Positions 41,571 to 49,957 of a stretch of 64,000 nucleotides of DNA are shown one piece after another. The DNA lies in contig NZ_JAIVFL010000001.1 of NCBI RefSeq assembly GCF_022760805.1, positions 3,410,001 through 3,474,000 on the forward strand, written 5' to 3'. The notes beneath the pieces were generated by a model that made no database searches, was not told the DNA's origin, and saw only the letters and a list, made by a program, of their open reading frames with translations. The DNA comes from Candidatus Mycolicibacterium alkanivorans (GTDB lineage Bacteria; Actinomycetota; Actinomycetes; Mycobacteriales; Mycobacteriaceae). A program made the position numbers and the translations under genes. The stretch's first letter is position 1. Every line of letters starts with the position of its first letter.

Positions 41571-42622
41571 GCAACGTCGATCTGGTCGAACGCACCGTAG
41601 CGGATCTGCTGGACCGGCACTGCACTTCGGAGCTGGTTTCCGCGGCTGAAGGCTCGTGGAGCCCGGAGATTTGGCAGCGGCTGGAGGAAATCGGGCTGAC
41701 CCGGATCGGGGTCGACGAACGGCTGGGGGGCGCCGGCGGTGGGATCGCCGACGCCGCCACGGTGCTGCGTGTCGCTGCCGGGCACGCCGCGCCCGTCCCG
41801 CTGGCGGAGGCGCTGTTCCCGGTGGCCGCCGGGTGCACCGCGTCGGGTCTGGCCCTGCCCGATGGGCCGGTGACGGTCGCCGACGGCGCTGGTCTGACCC
41901 TCACGCCGGACGGCGCCGGAGCCGTCCTCCGCGGCGTCGCGAACCGGGTGCCGTATGCGCGGGTGTCCCAACGCGTGCTGGTAGTCACCGACGATCCGCA
42001 GCCGGCGCTGGCGGCGCTTGTCGACCCTGCCGACTGCCGATTGACGGGCATAGACAATCTGGCCGGTGAGCCGCGCGACGACCTGGCAGCCGATGGAGTC
42101 CGGATACCCCGCTCAGCGATTGCCGAAGTTCCGCCAGGCACCGCGGGCCACCTGCGCCGACTTGGTGCGCTCGCCCGCGCGGTCCAACTCTCCGGTGCCC
42201 TGGATTCCGTGCTGGAGGCCACGGTGCGCTACGCCGGGGAGCGGGTCCAATTTGGTCGGCCCATCGGGCAGTTTCAGGCCGTGGCCCATCAGATCGCCGA
42301 GTTGGCCGGTCTGGCTGCCGGTGCCGGCGCCGCCGCCCAGGCTGCGGTCGCCGCAGTGGCTGCCGATCCGGACAGCGCGACCTTGGCCATAGCCGCGGCC
42401 AAAGCGCGTACCAGCGCCGCGGCCGGACCAGCGGCGCGGATTGCCCATCAGGTACACGGGGCGATCGGGTTTACCCAGGAACACCGCCTACATCACCTGA
42501 CCCGCCGGCTGTGGGCCTGGCGCGAAGAGTGCGGTTCCGCCGAACACTGGGCCCGAGAGCTGGGCCGCGTTGTCATCGCGGGTGGCGGCGACGGGCTCTG
42601 GCCGACGATCACCGGCATGTAA
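41567..42622 (+). CDS. Acyl-CoA dehydrogenase, second of a pair
   Basis: A 351-residue acyl-CoA-dehydrogenase-like subunit. It is degenerate in the middle domain (no clear FAD/substrate loop like SEPDSGSD) but keeps the C-terminal helical part: VRYAGERVQFGRPIGQFQAVAHQIAEL, AARIAHQVHGAIGFTQEHRLHHLTRRLWAW. It probably pairs with the preceding dehydrogenase to form a heteromeric enzyme. GTG start overlaps the upstream stop; the crotonase follows after 20 bases. Confidence 0.88.
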   Translation: MSNVDLVERTVADLLDRHCTSELVSAAEGSWSPEIWQRLEEIGLTRIGVDERLGGAGGGIADAATVLRVAAGHAAPVPLAEALFPVAAGCTASGLALPDGPVTVADGAGLTLTPDGAGAVLRGVANRVPYARVSQRVLVVTDDPQPALAALVDPADCRLTGIDNLAGEPRDDLAADGVRIPRSAIAEVPPGTAGHLRRLGALARAVQLSGALDSVLEATVRYAGERVQFGRPIGQFQAVAHQIAELAGLAAGAGAAAQAAVAAVAADPDSATLAIAAAKARTSAAAGPAARIAHQVHGAIGFTQEHRLHHLTRRLWAWREECGSAEHWARELGRVVIAGGGDGLWPTITGM

Positions 42623-42642
42623 CCCGCCTGAACGGAGGAACC

Positions 42643-43371
42643 GTGGAGATCGAGCTCACCGTCGAAAGCGGCGTGGCCACCCTAACCCTGGCCGCGCCGC
42701 AGCGGCGCAACGCGCTGACACCGGAGATGTCCCGGGAACTGGTCGCCGCCGCCGATCGAATCGACGCCGACGACTCCATCGGCGCGCTGGTGATCCGCGG
42801 CTCCGGCGGATCATTCTGCGCGGGAGCGCACACCACGACGCTCGGCAACGCTGGATCCGACCCAGCCGACGAGAACACGTATGCCAGCCTGTCAGCCATC
42901 TATGCCGCGTTCACCCGGATCGGGTCGGTGCGGGCGGTGACCATCGCCGCCGTCCGCGGCCCGGCCGTTGGAGCGGGCCTAAACCTAGCCATGGCCACCG
43001 ACCTGCGGATCGTGGCTCGCACCGCGCGGCTGATGTCGGGCTTCCAGCGCATCGGTCTGCACCCGGGCGGGGGACACTTCGTGCTGCTGTCCCGCCTCGC
43101 CGGCCGCGAGGCGGCCGCCGCGATGGCCCTGTGCGGCGCGGAGATCAATGGGGACCGCGCGGCGCAATTGGGCCTTGCGTGGGAGTCGGTTGCCGACGAG
43201 GCCGTCGAGGACCGGGCGTTCGAACTCGCCCGCGAAGCGGCGAAAGACCCTTCGCTTGCCCGCGCCATGGCGCGCACCTTCCGGCTGGAGACAGGGCCCC
43301 CGGCACTGGGCTGGGACGTGGCTGTACAGACCGAGCGCGCCCCGCAGATGTGGTCAATGCGCCGACGGTAG
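42643..43371 (+). CDS. Enoyl-CoA hydratase/isomerase family protein
   Basis: A 242-residue crotonase. The oxyanion hole region (SFCAGAHTTTLG and GPAVGAGLNLAMATDLRI) is present, but both catalytic Glu positions of rat-type hydratase look replaced (AGLNLA instead of GGCELA; QRIGLHPGGG with His instead of the PE motif). It may therefore catalyse another crotonase reaction or be a divergent hydratase. GTG with GGAGG upstream. Fourth gene of the run starting with the small ORF at 40312. Confidence 0.85.
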   Translation: MEIELTVESGVATLTLAAPQRRNALTPEMSRELVAAADRIDADDSIGALVIRGSGGSFCAGAHTTTLGNAGSDPADENTYASLSAIYAAFTRIGSVRAVTIAAVRGPAVGAGLNLAMATDLRIVARTARLMSGFQRIGLHPGGGHFVLLSRLAGREAAAAMALCGAEINGDRAAQLGLAWESVADEAVEDRAFELAREAAKDPSLARAMARTFRLETGPPALGWDVAVQTERAPQMWSMRRR

Positions 43372-43424
43372 ACGAAATTGGCGAGCACGAAGCCTGGAGT
43401 TGGATCCGTCTCGTCAGATATCAT

Positions 43425-43440
43425 CATAATAATTATTATG
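43425..43440. promoter_or_regulatory. 16-bp perfect AT-rich palindrome before thiolase gene
   Basis: CATAATAA followed by its exact complement TTATTATG, 20 bases upstream of the thiolase ATG. It is strikingly AT-only apart from the ends in GC-rich DNA. It overlaps where a promoter or ribosome-binding region would be, so a repressor operator for the thiolase is likely. Confidence 0.55.
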
Positions 43441-43460
43441 AGGTAATAGGGAGGGTTGGT

Positions 43461-44615
43461 ATGCCTGAGGCGGTGATCGTCGAAGCGGTACGGACGCCGA
43501 TCGGCAAGCGGGGCGGTGCGCTGGCCGATGTGCACCCAGTGGACCTGTCCGCACGGGTGCTGGAGGCGCTGGTCGAGCGCACCGGTGTGGACCCTGCCCT
43601 GATCGACGACGTCATCTGGGGTTGCGTGAACCAGGTCGGTGACCAGTCGGCGAACGTGGGCCGTTCGGCGGCGCTGGCCTCCGGTTGGCCCGACAGCGTA
43701 CCCGGCACCACGGTGAACCGGGCCTGCGGCTCCAGCCAGCAGGCGCTGGATTTCGCGGCCGCCATGGTGATGTCGGGCCAGTACGATCTCGTCGTCGCCG
43801 GCGGCGTGGAGTGCATGAGCAGGGTTCCGTTAGGCGCCGGTCGCGACGTCGGGCTGCCCTACGGGCCACGGCTGCTGCGCCGCTACGAGATGGCCCTCGA
43901 GGGAGGGACCTTCCATCAGGGCCGTGGAGCCGAGATGATCGCGGCGAAATGGGGCTTTTCTCGAAGCGCGCTCGACGAGTTTGCCTGCGCGAGCCATGCC
44001 AAGACGGCGACGGCTATCGATTCCGGCGCCTTCGACCGCCAGCTCGTCGCGGTCCCGGAAGCCCCCGGTCTGGCCGCCGACGAAGGGTTGCGCCGCGGCA
44101 GCACCGTCGAGAAGCTGGCGAAACTGACGCCGTCTTTCCTTGAAAACGGGGTCATCCATGCCGGTAATGCCTCACAGATCGCGGACGGGGCCGCCGCCGT
44201 CCTGGTCAGCTCGCCCGAGCGGGCCAAAGAACTCGGCCTGGCCCCCGTCGTCCGCTACCATGCTGGCGCGGTGGCGGGAAATGATCCGGTCGTGATGCTG
44301 ACGGGACCGATCCCGGCGACGGCGAAGGTGCTTCGCCGTGGCGGGTTGTCGATAGGCGATATCGGGGCGTTTGAGGTGAATGAGGCGTTCGCGTCGGTGC
44401 CACTGGCCTGGCTGGCGGAGACTGGTGCCGATCCGGCGCGGCTGAATCCGCTGGGCGGCGCGATCGCGGTCGGACATCCTCTGGGCGCGTCGGGGGCGAT
44501 CCTGATGACCAGGCTCGTGCATCACATGCGTGATCAGGGCATTCGGTTTGGGCTGCAAACCATGTGCGAGGGCGGCGGCATGGCCAACGCGACCATCGTC
44601 GAACTCGTCGACTGA
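43461..44615 (+). CDS. Acetyl-CoA C-acetyltransferase (thiolase)
   Basis: A 384-residue thiolase: active Cys in VNRACGSSQQALDFA, VNEAFASVPLAWL, His in VGHPLGASGAILMTRL and the second Cys in QTMCEGGGMANA. ATG with AGGGAGGG upstream. It is separated from the crotonase by 89 bases that hold a perfect palindrome, so it may have its own control. It would cleave the 3-ketoacyl-CoA produced by the preceding dehydrogenase/crotonase genes; a 3-hydroxyacyl-CoA dehydrogenase is missing from this operon. Convergent to the AtuA-like gene. Confidence 0.92.
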   Translation: MPEAVIVEAVRTPIGKRGGALADVHPVDLSARVLEALVERTGVDPALIDDVIWGCVNQVGDQSANVGRSAALASGWPDSVPGTTVNRACGSSQQALDFAAAMVMSGQYDLVVAGGVECMSRVPLGAGRDVGLPYGPRLLRRYEMALEGGTFHQGRGAEMIAAKWGFSRSALDEFACASHAKTATAIDSGAFDRQLVAVPEAPGLAADEGLRRGSTVEKLAKLTPSFLENGVIHAGNASQIADGAAAVLVSSPERAKELGLAPVVRYHAGAVAGNDPVVMLTGPIPATAKVLRRGGLSIGDIGAFEVNEAFASVPLAWLAETGADPARLNPLGGAIAVGHPLGASGAILMTRLVHHMRDQGIRFGLQTMCEGGGMANATIVELVD

Positions 44616-44667
44616 TCAACCGCGCGGATGGGCACCCGTCCCGGCCGTCGGGCGGTCTGTGGTCGGC

Positions 44668-46407
44668 CTATGCGTCGAGCAGCGCCTCGGGGATGTCGAC
44701 GACGCGGCTGCGCAGGTACTCCCCCAGCCCCTTGGCCTGCGGGTCGGGTCGGGTGCAGGAGGCCACCCCGTCGCCGAGCAGGCCGTGCACGACGACGTTG
44801 ATCGCGCGCAGGTTGGGCAGGTCGAATCGGTCGATCTTCAGGTTGGTGACCTCGGGGCCGAGCAGTTCGCGCAGCCGCTGCACGGTGAGGTACTCGCGCA
44901 GCCACGCGTACCCGTTGTCGTCGCGTGCCCATAGCCCGATGTTCGCGTCGCCGCCCTTGTCGCCGGAGCGGGCCCCGCAGACCCGGCCGAGCGGGGCGGG
45001 GCGGGCCGGCCCGGCCGGCGGGCGCGCACACGCTGCGGAAACCCGGTCGCCCACCCGCGCCGCCGCCACGGTGGGGGGATCGGGCACCACACGGCGCACG
45101 CCGTCGGGCAGCACCGCGACGTGCTCGACCATCGCGCGGGGCACGGCCGCGGGCCGGTAGATCCCGTAGGCCGACTCCGAGGTGGGCGGGGTGGTGGTGT
45201 GGAATCCCGCATAGCCGGCCAACGCCAGTTCCATGACCGCATTGGAGAATCGCCGGCCCACCTTCGCGGGGTCGGGGTCCTTGACGGTGACCCGCAGGTG
45301 CGCGCTGGCCTGCTCGTTGGTGGGCGCGTCGGCGGTGTCGAAGCGCAGCAGCCGCACGTCGACTTCGGCGAAGCGGTCGCGTCCGCCCAGCACGTCGAAC
45401 AGCATCGCCTCCGCGCGGGCGGCCTTGGCCTCGATGTCAAGGCCGGTGATCACCATCGTCATGGTGTTGCGGAAACCACCGGCGTCATTCAGCGCCACCT
45501 TCAGCGTCGGCGGCGGCGGACTGCCCCGCACCCGGGAGATCGCGACCCGGTCCCGGTCGGCCTGGGTGAGTGTGATGGTGTCGAAGTGTGTGGTGACATC
45601 GGGGCCGAGGTAGGCCGGTGGGCCGATCTCGTAAAGCAGCTGCGCGGTGACCGTGCCGACCGACACCAACCCGCCGGTGCCCGGGTGCTTGGTGATCACC
45701 GACGACCCATCCGGGCCGACCTCGGCGATCGGAAACCCCGGATAGCGCAGGTCGGGCAGTTCCTCGCCGAACGCGTAGTTGCCGCCGGTCGCCTGCGGCC
45801 CGCACTCGATGACATGCCCGGCGACGACCGCGCCGGCCAGCGCGTCCCAGTCGTCGCTGGCCCAGCCGTGCCACCACGCCGCCGGCCCGAGAACCAGCGA
45901 CGCGTCGGTGACCCGACCGGTCACCACCACGTCAGCTCCCGCGTCGAGGGCGGCAGCGATCCCCCACCCGCCGAGGTAGGCGTTGGCCGACACCGGGTCG
46001 CCGCGCACCGCCGGGGTGACGGCCGACAACTTTGCGCGCAGGTCATCGCCCTGCACGTGGGCCACCCGCGCGTCAAGCCCAAGCCTGGCCGCCACGTCGC
46101 GCACCGCATCGGCCAGGCCCGCCGGGTTCAGCCCGCCGGCGTTGGCCACGACGCGGATACCGCGATCCAAACAAGTGCCAAGCACCTGCTCGATCTGGGT
46201 CAGGAATGTCTTGGCGTATCCGGCGGCGGGGTCCTTCTGTTGGGCCTTGGCGAGGATGAGCATGGTCAGCTCGGCCAGATAATCCCCGGTGAGCACATCG
46301 ATAGGTCCGCCCTCGACCATGTCGCGCGCGGCAGCGATGCGGTCACCGTAGAAGCCAGAGCAGTTGGCGATCCGCACCACCGAGGCACGATCGGCTGTCG
46401 CCGTCAT
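44668..46407 (-). CDS. AtuA-like (DUF1446) acyclic terpene utilisation protein
   Basis: A 579-residue protein of the AtuA/DUF1446 family. The N-terminal part (VRIANCSGFYGDRIAAARDMVEGG, DVLTGDYLAELTMLIL) and the C-terminal AtuA domain (GARSGDKGGDANIGLWA, ATNL-like strand, VVVHGLLGDGV) are both present as a fusion. In Pseudomonas the atu cluster uses this protein with geranyl-CoA carboxylase; its chemistry is not settled. In M. tuberculosis Rv0976c, near accA2-accD2, is a comparable conserved protein. ATG overlaps the upstream stop (ATGA). Last gene of a five-gene operon. Confidence 0.85.
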   Translation of the reverse strand: MTATADRASVVRIANCSGFYGDRIAAARDMVEGGPIDVLTGDYLAELTMLILAKAQQKDPAAGYAKTFLTQIEQVLGTCLDRGIRVVANAGGLNPAGLADAVRDVAARLGLDARVAHVQGDDLRAKLSAVTPAVRGDPVSANAYLGGWGIAAALDAGADVVVTGRVTDASLVLGPAAWWHGWASDDWDALAGAVVAGHVIECGPQATGGNYAFGEELPDLRYPGFPIAEVGPDGSSVITKHPGTGGLVSVGTVTAQLLYEIGPPAYLGPDVTTHFDTITLTQADRDRVAISRVRGSPPPPTLKVALNDAGGFRNTMTMVITGLDIEAKAARAEAMLFDVLGGRDRFAEVDVRLLRFDTADAPTNEQASAHLRVTVKDPDPAKVGRRFSNAVMELALAGYAGFHTTTPPTSESAYGIYRPAAVPRAMVEHVAVLPDGVRRVVPDPPTVAAARVGDRVSAACARPPAGPARPAPLGRVCGARSGDKGGDANIGLWARDDNGYAWLREYLTVQRLRELLGPEVTNLKIDRFDLPNLRAINVVVHGLLGDGVASCTRPDPQAKGLGEYLRSRVVDIPEALLDA

Positions 46408-47198
46408 CGGAACTGTCCCCGCTGCCGTCCCGCTCCCGGGGGTCCGGCGAAAGCCTGGGCGATGGCCATCCACTCCCCTGCCGCGCGCCCCGTGATCGCC
46501 AACGCGGCGTCCTCGGGGTGGCGGCGTTGGGTCACCACCAGGCAAAAGTCCAGCGCGGGCCCGCTTACCCGATCTGCGGCGTCGTGCGGGCCCCAACTCC
46601 ACGTCGCGCCGCTTGGTGCGGTGAGCTCGACGCGCACCGGCAGGTCGAGTGCCTGCCGGCCGTTGGCCGTGTAGCTGAACGCTCGAGCCCGCACCCCCAG
46701 GTGTGCGACGTGCCGCAACCGGTCGGTGGGTTTGCGATCAAGGCCGAGCGTGTCGACGATGTCTTGGCCGTGCGCCCAGGTCTCCATGAGCCGTGCGGTC
46801 AGCGACGACGCGGCGCTCATCGACGGGCCGAACCACGGCACCCGCGCGGCGGGGTCGATCCGGCGGAAGCTCGTCAGCAACCGGGTGCGGGCCTCGTCGA
46901 ACCACGCCAGCAGGGCTTCGCCGGGCAGGTCTCGGAATCGCGCGCAGATGGTGTCCGGGTTCACCCCACCCTCGGCGTTCCACCGCGCCAACTCAGCCAG
47001 AAAGCCGTCCGGGTCGGTCGTCGCCTGCACCGCGGCGTCGTCGAAATACGCCAGATGCGACACCTGGTCGCCGATACACCAGCCCCGCGCCGGTGTGGGG
47101 CGCCGCCAATCGGCGGGAGTCATCGCCCCCAGTGTGGCGCGAAGTTCGGCGGTCTCGGCCGCCAGATCGTCGGCCAGCGCGTCCATCGATAGCGGCAT
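46404..47198 (-). CDS. TIGR03084-like maleylpyruvate-isomerase-fold protein
   Basis: A 264-residue actinobacterial protein of the DinB/MDMPI metal-binding fold: an N-terminal helical bundle with GDQVSHLAYFDD and ETWAHGQDIVD, whose His residues are the likely metal ligands. A C-terminal domain (RVELTAPSGATWSWGP, LDFCLVVTQRRHPEDAAL) follows, as in mycothiol-dependent enzymes. It resembles the uncharacterised TIGR03084 group. It lies 2 bases after the crotonase stop and overlaps the AtuA-like start. A mycothiol- or metal-dependent isomerisation or detoxification step in terpenoid or branched-acid breakdown is conceivable but unproven. Confidence 0.75.
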   Translation of the reverse strand: MPLSMDALADDLAAETAELRATLGAMTPADWRRPTPARGWCIGDQVSHLAYFDDAAVQATTDPDGFLAELARWNAEGGVNPDTICARFRDLPGEALLAWFDEARTRLLTSFRRIDPAARVPWFGPSMSAASSLTARLMETWAHGQDIVDTLGLDRKPTDRLRHVAHLGVRARAFSYTANGRQALDLPVRVELTAPSGATWSWGPHDAADRVSGPALDFCLVVTQRRHPEDAALAITGRAAGEWMAIAQAFAGPPGAGRQRGQFR

Positions 47199-47200
47199 GC

Positions 47201-47965
47201 TCAGCGTCCCTTCCACACCGGCGCGCGCTTCTCCTGGAACGCGCGCGGCCCCTCCTGGGCGTCTTCGGACAGATACACCGGCTCCCAGATCCGCTCGGCC
47301 AGCGCGTACGCCTCATCGAGCCGGTGCTGCGCCGACAGATAGGCCGTGCGCTTTGCGGCCAGCACCGACAGCGGCGCGTTGGCGGCGATCCGCCCCGCCA
47401 ACTCCTGGGTCCGCTCGTGCAGCTGGGCGGCCGGCACTACCTCGTTGACCAGCCCTACCTCTTGTGCCCGGTGCGCGCTGATCGCATCGCCGGTGAGCAG
47501 GATCTGCAGCGCGATCCTCGCCGGCACCAGCCACGACAGCGGCGCCGCCCACGGGGCGCCGCGGCCGACCTTGACTTCGGTGATCGCAAACGTCGCGTGC
47601 TCGGCGGCCACCACCAGGTCACACTGCTGGGCCAGCAGAAACCCGCCGGCGAACGCGACCCCGTTCACCGCGGCGATGGTCGGCTTGGCAACCTCGATGT
47701 TGCGGCCGAACTGGGGAGCGAAATCCGGCGGCGGCACCGTGAGCGCGTTTTGTGCCATCTCCTTGAGGTCCCCGCCTGCGCAGAACGCCTTGTCCCCGGC
47801 CCCGGTGAGCACCAGAACCCGGGCGTCTGCGTCATCGTTGAACCGACGGGTTCCTTCCCAGAGGCCCTCACGCACGACGGCGCTGAGCGCGTTGCGCGCC
47901 GCCGGCCGATTGATGGTCAACCAGGCCACGCCGTCAATGACCTCGTAGGTCACCGGTTCGCTCAC
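47201..47965 (-). CDS. Enoyl-CoA hydratase (EchA7-like)
   Basis: A 254-residue crotonase: FCAGGDLKEMA, VNGVAFAGGFLLAQQCDLVVAAEHATFAITEVKVGRG. The second catalytic Glu position (ITEVKVG) is kept, while the first (usually GGxxE) is AGGFLLA. GTG 47965 overlaps the carboxylase stop (GTGA). Between a biotin carboxylase and AtuA-like gene it corresponds to AtuE/LiuC in position, hydrating the carboxylated enoyl-CoA (isohexenylglutaconyl- or methylglutaconyl-CoA type). In M. tuberculosis echA7 sits in the matching accA2-accD2 cluster. Confidence 0.88.
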   Translation of the reverse strand: MSEPVTYEVIDGVAWLTINRPAARNALSAVVREGLWEGTRRFNDDADARVLVLTGAGDKAFCAGGDLKEMAQNALTVPPPDFAPQFGRNIEVAKPTIAAVNGVAFAGGFLLAQQCDLVVAAEHATFAITEVKVGRGAPWAAPLSWLVPARIALQILLTGDAISAHRAQEVGLVNEVVPAAQLHERTQELAGRIAANAPLSVLAAKRTAYLSAQHRLDEAYALAERIWEPVYLSEDAQEGPRAFQEKRAPVWKGR

Positions 47966-49953
47966 TTCAGCCCTTCCCCGCAGTCCTCGGTCTCGGCCGT
48001 GTCGGCCACAACGGCAAGCGTCTGGCCGGCGTCGATTTGATCGCCCGGCGCCACACACACGTCGATGACGGTCCCGTCGGCCGGTGCGGTGACGGTGTGC
48101 TCCATCTTCATCGCCTCCAACACGATCAGCGCCTGCCCAGCGCTGACCCGGGCGCCGGGCGCGGCCAGCACCCGAACCACCGCGCCGGGCATCGGGGCCA
48201 GCAGCGAGCCGGCGTGCCGCGCCGAGGAGGGGTCGGGGAAGCGCGGCACCTCGACCAACACCGTCGAACCAAGAGCGCTGTCCACGTACGCCACTGCACC
48301 CACGCGGTGCACGCTGATCGACCGACGCACCCCGCCGACCTCCAGGTCGACCCGCTCCGGCGTGGCCTCCAGTACCCGCACCGCCGACAGCGGCTCACCG
48401 TCCACCTCGATCACCACCCGGTCACGAAGGATGCGGTGGGCGATCTCGATCACGCGCTGCCCGCAGCGGTAGCCGACCCGCTGGGATGCACCCGCGATGT
48501 TGCGCCACCCGGCGGGAAGAGTCCGCAGCACCGGCGCCGTCAGCCTGGCCTGCGCCTGCGCGGCCAGCGCCGCGGCCGCCGCGTGCACCGCCAGCGCCCG
48601 CTGCGCGGGTGCAGCCAGCACCGACGCGTCGTGTCGGATGAGGTATCCGGTGTCGGTGCCGCCGGCCAGGAACTGCTCCTCGCGCAGGATGCCGACCAGC
48701 AGATCGCGGTTGGTCGTCACGCCATGCAGCTGAGCGCGCGCCAACGCCCGCGCCAGCCGCCGCGCCGCCTCGGCTCGGGTGGGCCCGTGCGCGATCACCT
48801 TCGCCAACATCGGGTCGTAATGGGGACTGACCACCGAGCCGTCGGCCACGCCCGTGTCCACCCGCACGCCCGGCTCATCCGGTACGGCGAAACGGTGCAG
48901 CACGCCGGTGGCGGGCAGGAAACCGGCGCCGACGTCCTCGGCATACAGCCGCGCCTCGATCGCATGTCCGTGGATGCGCGCGTCGACCACCTCGGCAGGC
49001 AGCGGCTCGCCATCGGCGATCCGCAGTTGCAATTGCACCAGGTCCAGACCGGTGACCAGCTCAGTCACCGGATGCTCCACCTGCAGCCGGGTGTTGACCT
49101 CCAAGAACGCGAACCCGTCGGGCCACAACACGAACTCCACGGTGCCCGCACCGACATAGCCGATCGCCTTGGCGGCGGCCACGGCGGCAGCGCCCAGTTC
49201 GGCGCGCAGCGTTGCGTCGACCGCAGGAGAAGGGCATTCCTCCACGATCTTCTGGTGCCGGCGCTGAATCGAGCAGTCACGCTCGAACAGATGCACCACC
49301 GCCCCGTGCATGTCGGCAAGGATCTGCACTTCCACGTGCCGCGGATCCACCACGTAGCGCTCCAGGAACACCGTCGCATCGCCGAACGCCGAGGCCGCTT
49401 CCCGGCGCGCACCCGCCACGGCGTCGGCCAACTCGTCGGCGGAGTCCACCACCCGCATGCCGCGCCCGCCACCGCCGAACGCCGCCTTCACCAGCAGCGG
49501 GTAGCCCACCCGCTGCCCCGCGGCGGCCAGATCGGCGTCCTCGTCCAGGGTTGCGCCCGGCAGCACCGGCACGCCCGCCTTCTCCATGATCGTCTTCGCC
49601 TCGACCTTCGAGCCCATCGCGGCGATGACCGCCGGTGGCGGCCCCACAAAAACCAGCCCGGCCTCGGCGCAGGCCGCCGCGAACCCGGCGTTCTCTGACA
49701 AAAACCCGTAGCCCGGGTGCACCGCGTCGGCCCCGGTCGACCGGGCCGCATCAATGATTCTCGGGACGCTCAGATAGGTATCCGACGGCGCGGTGCCCGG
49801 CAGATGGACAGCCTCATCGGCCAGGCCAACAAATGGCGCGTCGGCGTCGGGATCGGAGTACACCGCGACAGTCCCGACACCCATCGCGTGCGCGGTGCGC
49901 ATCACCCGGGCCGCGATCTCGCCGCGATTGGCCACCAACAGTTTCTGGATCAT
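47962..49953 (-). CDS. Acyl-CoA carboxylase biotin-carboxylase/BCCP subunit (AccA2-like)
   Basis: A 663-residue alpha subunit: biotin carboxylase domain from LLVANRGEIAARVMRTAHAMG, ATP-grasp loop [28 protein letters not shown], then a linker domain and a C-terminal biotinyl domain with the biotin Lys in VLEAMKMEHTV. It carboxylates biotin with bicarbonate and ATP. ATG 49953 is 4 bases after the carboxyltransferase stop. Methylcrotonyl- or geranyl-CoA-type carboxylases have this alpha/beta arrangement, and the AtuA-like partner argues for a terpenoid-like substrate. Confidence 0.93.
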   Translation of the reverse strand: MIQKLLVANRGEIAARVMRTAHAMGVGTVAVYSDPDADAPFVGLADEAVHLPGTAPSDTYLSVPRIIDAARSTGADAVHPGYGFLSENAGFAAACAEAGLVFVGPPPAVIAAMGSKVEAKTIMEKAGVPVLPGATLDEDADLAAAGQRVGYPLLVKAAFGGGGRGMRVVDSADELADAVAGARREAASAFGDATVFLERYVVDPRHVEVQILADMHGAVVHLFERDCSIQRRHQKIVEECPSPAVDATLRAELGAAAVAAAKAIGYVGAGTVEFVLWPDGFAFLEVNTRLQVEHPVTELVTGLDLVQLQLRIADGEPLPAEVVDARIHGHAIEARLYAEDVGAGFLPATGVLHRFAVPDEPGVRVDTGVADGSVVSPHYDPMLAKVIAHGPTRAEAARRLARALARAQLHGVTTNRDLLVGILREEQFLAGGTDTGYLIRHDASVLAAPAQRALAVHAAAAALAAQAQARLTAPVLRTLPAGWRNIAGASQRVGYRCGQRVIEIAHRILRDRVVIEVDGEPLSAVRVLEATPERVDLEVGGVRRSISVHRVGAVAYVDSALGSTVLVEVPRFPDPSSARHAGSLLAPMPGAVVRVLAAPGARVSAGQALIVLEAMKMEHTVTAPADGTVIDVCVAPGDQIDAGQTLAVVADTAETEDCGEGLK

Positions 49954-49957
49954 CTGC

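Noticed and set aside
48037..49698. 553-codon plus-strand open frame opposite the biotin-carboxylase gene
   Set aside because: Antisense shadow, His/Arg-rich low-complexity translation, no domain.
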